DNA of 64,000 nucleotides, from positions 4,464,001 through 4,528,000 of the forward strand of contig OY969783.1 of NCBI GenBank assembly GCA_963702995.1, given 5' to 3'. The notes below the pieces were generated by a model, which was not told the origin of the DNA, did no database searches, and saw only the letters and a list, made by a program, of their open reading frames with translations. Below, one piece after another: positions 58,774 to 64,000 of the stretch. This DNA comes from MFD04580-c1 sp963702995. Its GTDB lineage: Bacteria; Planctomycetota; Phycisphaerae; Tepidisphaerales; Tepidisphaeraceae. The position numbers and the translations under genes are program-made. How positions within the stretch are numbered: position 1 is the first letter of the stretch; every line of letters starts with the position of its first letter.

Positions 58774-58895
58774 CTCAAGCGTCCTGTCCGCGGAACAAGG
58801 AAGCTGCCGCACGGCGGTCCAATCGCCATGCTTAACCGCCGCATTATGCTCGGAAAAGGCAAAAACGGGAATCGGGCAACGCCGGCAGGGCGAGC

Positions 58896-59576
58896 TTATT
58901 CGACGACTCCGGCGGAGGTGGCGCTGATATCGGCGATCCGCCGGGCGGCGTCGATCAGGTCCTTCGCGATGTAGTCCACGAAGCTGAAGTCCTGATCTTG
59001 CGTATAGAGGGACGGCACGGCGATCGTGTATGCCCCCGATCGCTTTCCGGCGAGTGAGCCGTTGCTGGAGTCTTCCAGCACTACGCACTGGTGAGGCGCC
59101 ACGCCGGCTCGGGCCATCGCCTTCAGGTAGATCTCCGGGTCGGGCTTGCCGCGGGTCACATCGTCGGAGGTTTGGATCACCTTGAAGCGGTGGGCAATGC
59201 CGAGGTTGACCATGATCGCATCGACGAACTTCCGCGTCGCGCTCGTGGCCACGGCGAGGATGTAGCGGCCGTGCAATCCCGCAAGAACCTCCGGCAGGCC
59301 CGGCATCATCGGCACCCTCTTGCTCAGCGACTCGAACGCGAGGTCGTCCCGCAGGGTCAGCAACTCCTCCGGCGACGCGTCCAGCCCCACCTCGGCGGCA
59401 AAGACCTGAAGTGACTCGATCGGCTTCCGCCCCATCATGCGGCCAAGGGTCGCATCGGCGACTGTCTTCCCATACAGGGCGGCCACCTTCCGCCCGGCCG
59501 CCCAATAGACCGACTCGCTGTCGATCATCAGCCCGTCCATATCGAACACCACCGCCTCAACCGTTCGTCTCACCAT
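58896..59576 (-). CDS. HAD-family phosphatase, beta-phosphoglucomutase-like
   Basis: A HAD subfamily IA phosphatase: motif I VVFDMDGLMIDSES with the nucleophile Asp and the second Asp, cap region LLTLRDDLAFESL, motif II AVATSATRKFVD, motif III Lys in VTRGKPDPEIYLKAM and motif IV VVLEDSSNGSLAGKRSG. ATG 59576 was chosen because TATCTT (59585-59590 on the minus strand) lies 8 nt upstream. It gives 226 residues. The upstream extension enters the REP palindrome. Substrate unknown. Confidence 0.87.
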   Translation of the reverse strand: MVRRTVEAVVFDMDGLMIDSESVYWAAGRKVAALYGKTVADATLGRMMGRKPIESLQVFAAEVGLDASPEELLTLRDDLAFESLSKRVPMMPGLPEVLAGLHGRYILAVATSATRKFVDAIMVNLGIAHRFKVIQTSDDVTRGKPDPEIYLKAMARAGVAPHQCVVLEDSSNGSLAGKRSGAYTIAVPSLYTQDQDFSFVDYIAKDLIDAARRIADISATSAGVVE

Positions 59577-59618
59577 ACGTCCCCAAGATACCCCACCGCC
59601 CCCCGGCGACAACACCGT

Positions 59619-59670
59619 AAAAGGGTCAGAAGGTATTTAGGCTGGCGCAAAACACCTCCAGACCCCTTTT
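59619..59670. repeat. Third REP-like palindrome
   Basis: AAAAGGGTCAGAAGGTATTT and the partly complementary ACACCTCCAGACCCCTTTT flank a short spacer. The sequence matches the elements at 731-846. It lies between two minus-strand genes and may terminate the Nit1C-type operon transcript. Confidence 0.75.
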
Positions 59671-59689
59671 CGGATCGGCGGCGAACACG

Positions 59690-59977
59690 TCATTCGGCGA
59701 ACGACTCGACGACGACGTTCACGCTCGGCCCCGCCCTGAAGCGGCCGGCCTGGCGCTCGATGTCCGCAAGCTGCGCCATCGCGCTGGTGCAGGCGAAGCC
59801 GTACTTCCGCCGCACGCGCTCGCTGGCGATGTTGAGCGCGGTCCGACTCCGTTCGACAAAATCCGCGAGGGGGTAGCTTTGGCCGGGCGCGAAGTATTCC
59901 TTGATGATGAGGGAAGGGGAGTAGCAGTCGCTGACGGTTTCATCGGGCCATCGCACTCGAAAGTACATCTCCGGCAT
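59690..59977 (-). CDS. MSMEG_0570-like nitrogen-starvation family protein (Nit1C cluster)
   Basis: A 95-residue protein: MPEMYFRVRWPDETVSDCYS, PSLIIKEYFAPGQSYPLADF, VERSRTALNIASERVRRKYG and FACTSAMAQLADIERQA. This matches the small conserved protein encoded in MSMEG_0565-0572-like (Nit1C) clusters. Its biochemical role is not established. The start at 59977 overlaps the glycosyltransferase end by 38 nt, so the two are cotranscribed. It is the last gene of the operon; a REP hairpin follows. Confidence 0.85.
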   Translation of the reverse strand: MPEMYFRVRWPDETVSDCYSPSLIIKEYFAPGQSYPLADFVERSRTALNIASERVRRKYGFACTSAMAQLADIERQAGRFRAGPSVNVVVESFAE

Positions 59978-61150
59978 CGTCGTCGCTCCGGGCAGGGGGG
60001 TCGATCCAGTCACTGTAGAGCCGTTCGTGGGCTTCGGCGGCCGCGTTCCAGCCAAACCGGCGGCTCACGGCAAGACCGGCCTCGCGCAGGGCGGCGGCGT
60101 TGCGCGGTTGCACCGCGTGCCGCATCGCCTCGGCGATCGAGCCGACATCGGCCGGGTCCACGAAGACGGCGTCACCGCGCTCCAGGTATTCGATGAATGG
60201 CGCGACTCCGGGGCAGACGACCGGCGTCCCGCTCGCCATCGCCTCCAGCACCACCAGCCCGAACCCTTCCTTGAACGAGGGGAAGACCATCGCGTCGGCG
60301 AGCCGGAAGAGGGACGGCATCTCCTCGTCGGGCATCACCCCGGCGAGGATCAGGCTCGGGCTGTTCTCAAGCCCGACGCTCCGAACCAACTCGTTAAACT
60401 CCGCGCGATACGTCGTATGATCGAGCAGGCTCGCCCCGCCGACGATCACCAGTTGCGCCTGCGGCCGCTCGGCGAGGATCGGAAGGAACGCCTTCAGGAG
60501 ACCGATCGTGTTCTTCCGCGCCTCCACACCGCCGACCGAGAGGTAGACCGGCTGGCCCGTTAGCCGAAGGCGACTCGCGGACTTTCGCGTCCAGAGGGGT
60601 CGCCTCGGGAGAGTAGCGCTTCAGGTCCACGCCGTTGGGGACGACATCGGCGTCGATCCCATATTCGCGCTTGAGGAAGCGCCGCCACAGCACGCTGACG
60701 CAGAAGCAGCGCCCGGCCGTCAGGACCGATCGATCCTGCCAGTCGCGCAGGCGCTGCGAATCGAACCCGTCCAGGTGGTGGACCGTCCGGACGAAGCCTG
60801 GGATGCGGCCGCGTTCGGCCAGCTCGGCCAGGGCGTTGGCGCTGATGCCGTCATGGGCGTGGTAGACGTCGTACCGCTCCGAAGACCCTTCGACAAATTT
60901 GACGTATTCGCCGATGCGCTGCTCGACCAGCTCCTGCAGGCCGCCCCGCACTTCGGCGGCCGGCATCAGGGCGGCGCCGCATCGCACGGCGCGAAAGAAG
61001 CCTTTGCCGGTCGGGTCGGGAGCATGCACCACGACGTGGTGGCCCCGGGCCTGAAAGCGCCTCTCCCAACTGCAAAGCATGAACGACACCGCCGCGGGGG
61101 TTGGTCGAGTGCGTAAACAGTGCGATCCGGCGGGGCCTGGCGTCTATCAT
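59940..61150 (-). CDS. MSMEG_0565-type glycosyltransferase (two frameshifts)
   Basis: A GT4-like (GT-B) enzyme. First frame: RIALFTHSTNPRGGVVHALQ. After an extra T near 61054-61056: ARGHHVVVHAPDPTGKGFFR, DVYHAHDGISANALAELAER, VPNGVDLKRYSPEATP. After another shift near 60564-60572: LTGQPVYLSVGGVEARKNTI, ADAMVFPSFKEGFGLVVLEA (donor-binding E-x7-E) and MASGTPVVCPG. The corrected length is about 402 residues. Glycosyltransferases of this type travel with the Nit1C genes; the acceptor is unknown. It starts 50 nt after the AIR-synthase-like gene. Confidence 0.8.
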
Positions 61151-61200
61151 GGCTGACTTTCACTGTTGCGCGGTCAGGCGGTGTGATGGAGGATGATAGC

Positions 61201-62175
61201 CTAGAAGCGGGTCGGCGGGAGATCCCAAAAAAGCCGCATGTCGATTTCATCGCGGACCCACAGCGCGTTCGAATGGTCGCACGAGCCGATCGTAGCGACT
61301 GCGATGCCTCGCTCGGTAAAGCGGCGGCTGACTTCGGGCGAATGCGCCGGGCTCACGGCGAGCAGGAAGCCGTAGCTCGGGAAGCTCACAAGCCACTTGT
61401 CCAGCGGCGCGGCGGGCGGCCGCGGGATATCCGGCACTCGCACGGTCGCGCCGACGCCAGAGCACTCCAGGAGCATCAAGAGCGTCCCGAGCACGCCGGC
61501 CATGCTGATGTCCTTGGCGGCGCGGCAGAGACCGTCTTCGGCGAGGCGGGGAAGGATTTCAAGGTCGCCACGGAGGCGGCCGGCCGGCGCGGAGGTGCTG
61601 CAGTTCCAGTAGGGGTAAGGGTCGTGATACTCCCCGCGCAGGTCGATCGCCATCAGGAGGTCATCGCCGGGGTGGGCATCGAAGCTGGTCAACAGCTTCG
61701 TCGCGCGGCCGACGATCGAAACGGCCAGGTGCTCGGCACGGCTGCGGCTGTTCGTATGCCCGCCGACGATCGGAACGCCGTACGCGGCCGATGCCGCCTG
61801 GAGGCCCGCCCAGATCTGTTGCCCGCGCTCGTCGCCCTGGCTCCAGACGGCGTCGGTCACCGCCGTCGGCCGCCCGCCCATGGCGTAGACGTCGCTCACG
61901 TTGACCATCACGCCGCAGTACCCGGCGAACCACGGCTCGGCGGCGACGAATTCGTCGACGAGGCCTTCGATGGCGAACAGGAGGTAACCGTCCCCGTCGG
62001 GCAGGGCGGCGCAGTCGTCGCCCATCAGGACCGGTGACCGGGGCGCGCGGGTCGAGCCCGGCGCCGGCGGCAAATCGGCCGCGTCGCCGAAGACGCGCCG
62101 GATCGCCTGAACGTCGCTCTTGTGCGCCAGCCCTTTGCCGGCCCGAAGCTTTTCAACCAGCGCCGCCAGGGTCAT
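61201..62175 (-). CDS. AIR-synthase-like (PurM/SelD-fold) protein of the Nit1C cluster
   Basis: Start MTLAALVEKLRAGKGLAHKS, then LMGDDCAALPDGDGYLLFAI (ATP-grasping Asp region of PurM/SelD/ThiL folds), WFAGYCGVMVNVSDVYAMGG, DAVWSQGDERGQQIWAGLQA, VPIVGGHTNSRSRAEHLAVS and LCRAAKDISMAGVLGTLLML. This is the sll0787/MSMEG_0567 C-terminal half. The start codon overlaps the upstream GNAT stop (ATGA), so translation is coupled. In Mycobacterium and cyanobacteria the GNAT and AIR-synthase parts are one protein; here they are two. Length 324 residues. Substrate not established. Confidence 0.88.
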   Translation of the reverse strand: MTLAALVEKLRAGKGLAHKSDVQAIRRVFGDAADLPPAPGSTRAPRSPVLMGDDCAALPDGDGYLLFAIEGLVDEFVAAEPWFAGYCGVMVNVSDVYAMGGRPTAVTDAVWSQGDERGQQIWAGLQAASAAYGVPIVGGHTNSRSRAEHLAVSIVGRATKLLTSFDAHPGDDLLMAIDLRGEYHDPYPYWNCSTSAPAGRLRGDLEILPRLAEDGLCRAAKDISMAGVLGTLLMLLECSGVGATVRVPDIPRPPAAPLDKWLVSFPSYGFLLAVSPAHSPEVSRRFTERGIAVATIGSCDHSNALWVRDEIDMRLFWDLPPTRF

Positions 62176-62732
62176 GATGCCCTCCGCGCCGGCCCGACGG
62201 CGATCGGGGCGCCTTCGTCGCAGGGAGGATAGAAGGCCAGGTCGGCCTCCATCAGGTGATGGGGGCGGCCGTGCAGGTCTATCTCTTCGAGGGTGCGCCA
62301 GTGCAGGCGGCGGAACAAGGCGACGTTCTGCCGTTGAACGGTCGCGAGGAAGCGGCGGCACCCAAGCCCGGCGGCCGTGCTCACGGCTTTGCGAATCAAC
62401 CCCGCCCCCAATCCGCCGACGCCGCGAAAGGTGTCTTGCACGGCCAGCCGCGAGCCGTACCAGACGCCGGGGCCGCTCGGGTGAATGCGGACCACGCCGA
62501 CGACGCTCTCCGGCATCCCCATCACCTCGGCGACGGCGACGATCGGCTTGGCGACGGCGTCGTGCTCGTCGGCGTCGCACCTCTCGAAGATCGCCTGCTC
62601 GCCGCAAAACACCTTCCGCCGCAGCGCCCAATAGGCCGCCAGTTCCCATGGCTCGGTGCCAATTTTGCACCGGTAGGCGCAGGGCACGAATGGGGTGATC
62701 GCGTACGGGTTGGAAGCGTCGAGCAGCGGCAT
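62172..62732 (-). CDS. GNAT-family protein of the Nit1C cluster
   Basis: A 186-residue acetyltransferase-like protein: PYRC-like AITPFVPCAYRCKIGTEPW, LRRKVFCGEQAIFERCDADE, VVGVVRIHPSGPGVWYGSRL and the acetyl-CoA loop DTFRGVGGLGAGLIRKAV, then RRFLATVQRQNVALFRRLHW. It equals the N-terminal half of MSMEG_0567/sll0787. ATG 62732 is 25 nt downstream of the radical SAM stop. It overlaps the next gene by 4 nt. Acyl substrate unknown. Confidence 0.85.
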   Translation of the reverse strand: MPLLDASNPYAITPFVPCAYRCKIGTEPWELAAYWALRRKVFCGEQAIFERCDADEHDAVAKPIVAVAEVMGMPESVVGVVRIHPSGPGVWYGSRLAVQDTFRGVGGLGAGLIRKAVSTAAGLGCRRFLATVQRQNVALFRRLHWRTLEEIDLHGRPHHLMEADLAFYPPCDEGAPIAVGPARRAS

Positions 62733-62757
62733 TGCCGGCAGGCCTTTGTTGGTGCGA

Positions 62758-63888
62758 TCAGGATTCGTAGGTGGACAAGGATGAGCAGGCCCCGCAGCGG
62801 CCGCAGCCGGCTTTGATGTCCGTGGAGCGCATCGCGGCACGGTTCAGCGTCGCGCCCAGCTCGGACAGAAGCCCGCGCATGAACGTGGCGCTGGGCGCGG
62901 GGTGGCCCTGAAGCGGCGTCCCGCCGATCGGCACGAACGGGACGACAAACGGATAGACCCCCATGTCGATCAGCCGCTCGCTCATCCGGAGGATCGAATC
63001 GGCGGCATCGCCCAGCCCGGCCAGGATGTACGTGCTCACCTGCCCGCGGCCGAAGACGGCGACGGAGGCCTCGAACGCCTTGAAATAGTAATCGATGGAG
63101 ACGGTGGCCTTCCCCGGCATGATCCGCTCGCGCACCTCCGGTTCGACGGCTTCAAGATGCATCCCCAGCGCGTCAACGCCGGCGGCCTTCATGCGGCGGA
63201 ACCAATCGAAGTCATCCGGCGGTTCGCACTGGGCCTGGATCGGCAGGTCAACCGCCTCTTTAATGGCGAATGCGCTCTCGGCCAGGACGCGGGCGCCGCG
63301 GTCAGTCGTGTTCGGCGTGCCGGTGGTCAGGACCATGTGCCGCACGCCGTCGAGCAGGACGGCGGCGCGGGCGACCTCGGCAAGCTGCTCGGGCGTCTTG
63401 CGGGCGAGGGTCTTTTCGGCCCGCAACGATTCGCCGATCGCGCAGAACTGGCACGTCGTCTTGCGGTTCTGGTAGCGGATGCACGTCTGCAGGACAGTGG
63501 TGGCGAGGACGTCGCGGCCGTGCAGCACGGCGATCTTCCAATAGGGGACGCCGTCAAACGTCTGGAGCCGATAGAACCGCGGCTGGCTGGGGAACGAGAT
63601 GCGACCGACGGCCACCCCGTCCCGCTCGAGCACCCCCGTCCCATCTTCGCCGGGGGCGTGCGCCAGGTACGGCGAGACACGGGCGTGCCCGGTGTGGACG
63701 GGGACCATTACCGTCGTGTCGCCGACCGTGACGGCTTTGTGGTCCGACGGGCCAGCGCCCCCCTTGCGGGCCGCGGCGCCGACACTCCAATCCGCCAGCC
63801 GCATGCCGACCGATTGCAATTCGGTGATCAGCTCGCGGTTGTCGATCGCCGCCGGGCGATCGGGCTTGGCGAGAACATTCAATTTCAT
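62758..63888 (-). CDS. MSMEG_0568-type radical SAM protein (Nit1C cluster)
   Basis: Start MKLNVLAKPDRPAAIDNREL with AGAAGG 7 nt upstream. The Fe-S cysteines are Cys136, Cys146 and Cys149 (CIRYQNRKTTCQFC), a biotin-synthase-like C-X9-C-X2-C arrangement. The barrel follows with LTTGTPNTTDRGA, IQAQCEPPDDFDWFRRMKAA, GVDALGMHLEAVEPEVRERI and VSTYILAGLGDAADSILRMS. A C-terminal CGRCGAC could hold an auxiliary Fe-S cluster. Length 376 residues. Upstream of it on the minus strand a frame is open to the window edge and ends with a TGA overlapping this ATG, so the operon probably continues (nitrilase and MSMEG_0572-like genes expected). Confidence 0.88.
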   Translation of the reverse strand: MKLNVLAKPDRPAAIDNRELITELQSVGMRLADWSVGAAARKGGAGPSDHKAVTVGDTTVMVPVHTGHARVSPYLAHAPGEDGTGVLERDGVAVGRISFPSQPRFYRLQTFDGVPYWKIAVLHGRDVLATTVLQTCIRYQNRKTTCQFCAIGESLRAEKTLARKTPEQLAEVARAAVLLDGVRHMVLTTGTPNTTDRGARVLAESAFAIKEAVDLPIQAQCEPPDDFDWFRRMKAAGVDALGMHLEAVEPEVRERIMPGKATVSIDYYFKAFEASVAVFGRGQVSTYILAGLGDAADSILRMSERLIDMGVYPFVVPFVPIGGTPLQGHPAPSATFMRGLLSELGATLNRAAMRSTDIKAGCGRCGACSSLSTYES

Positions 63889-64000
63889 GAAATGCCTTCT
63901 TTGCGTTGGGCACTCTGGCGTGCCGCGACACTTCTTGTAGCAGGCACACTCCGTGCGCCGTGGCTGCCGCACTGTCTCCGAGCCAAGGTGCGGACGGTAC

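Overview
The window is high-GC DNA with dense antisense open frames. It most likely comes from a planctomycete of the Phycisphaerae/Tepidisphaerales type. This is inferred from the very large Gly-rich surface protein whose N-terminus carries an LEARRLL-type motif, from the giant fused indolepyruvate oxidoreductase, and from the many intergenic repeats of AAGGATGA, GAATGCTG and AACGCCAAGACGCC type. I recognised no rRNA, tRNA or CRISPR array.

Layout. 1-11.3 kb: the end of kdtA (Kdo transferase), a radical SAM protein, an L,D-transpeptidase, formyl-THF cyclo-ligase, rarA, a lone proteasome-like Ntn hydrolase, membrane proteins, a marR-yceI pair and a three-repeat lipoprotein. 11.3-16.5 kb: the glycine cleavage genes gcvT-gcvH-gcvP on the minus strand. 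16.6-26.1 kb: a response regulator with an ATPase domain, rsmG, a CsrA-cytosine deaminase fusion, a HAD phosphatase, an M48 peptidase, prmC and a large SPFH protein. 26.3-37.3 kb: a GH71/99-like protein, a DUF3500 protein, a cysteine-free Cu/Zn superoxide dismutase, an AbiL/RloAB-type defence pair, sthA, a CrtI-like desaturase and a GH5-like enzyme. 37.4-47.6 kb: hypotheticals, a decayed Rpn-type nuclease gene, a class I glutamine amidotransferase, a membrane protein, an orphan cpaF, a PilZ protein, a YegS-like lipid kinase and a GAF-SpoIIE phosphatase. 48.3-58.0 kb: the surface protein and the indolepyruvate oxidoreductase. 58.1-64 kb: idi, a HAD phosphatase and a minus-strand operon matching the Nit1C (MSMEG_0565-0572-like) cluster: radical SAM, GNAT, AIR-synthase-like protein, glycosyltransferase and MSMEG_0570-like protein.

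About sixteen genes or gene parts are interrupted by single small indels, mostly in G/C homopolymers, with the continuation of the same protein in another frame. This looks like residual sequencing error in a long-read or metagenome assembly rather than mass gene decay. I give whole-gene coordinates for these and state where the break lies.

Two features stand out in gene expression. At least ten genes have a TAnnnT-like box only 6-8 nt before the start codon, suggesting frequent leaderless transcripts. Convergent gene ends are often filled by hairpin-forming repeats. The best candidates for unusual biology are the Nit1C-type operon with a split GNAT/AIR-synthase pair, the proteasome-like protein, the CsrA-deaminase fusion, the AbiL-like pair, the three-repeat lipoprotein and the palindromic repeat families.
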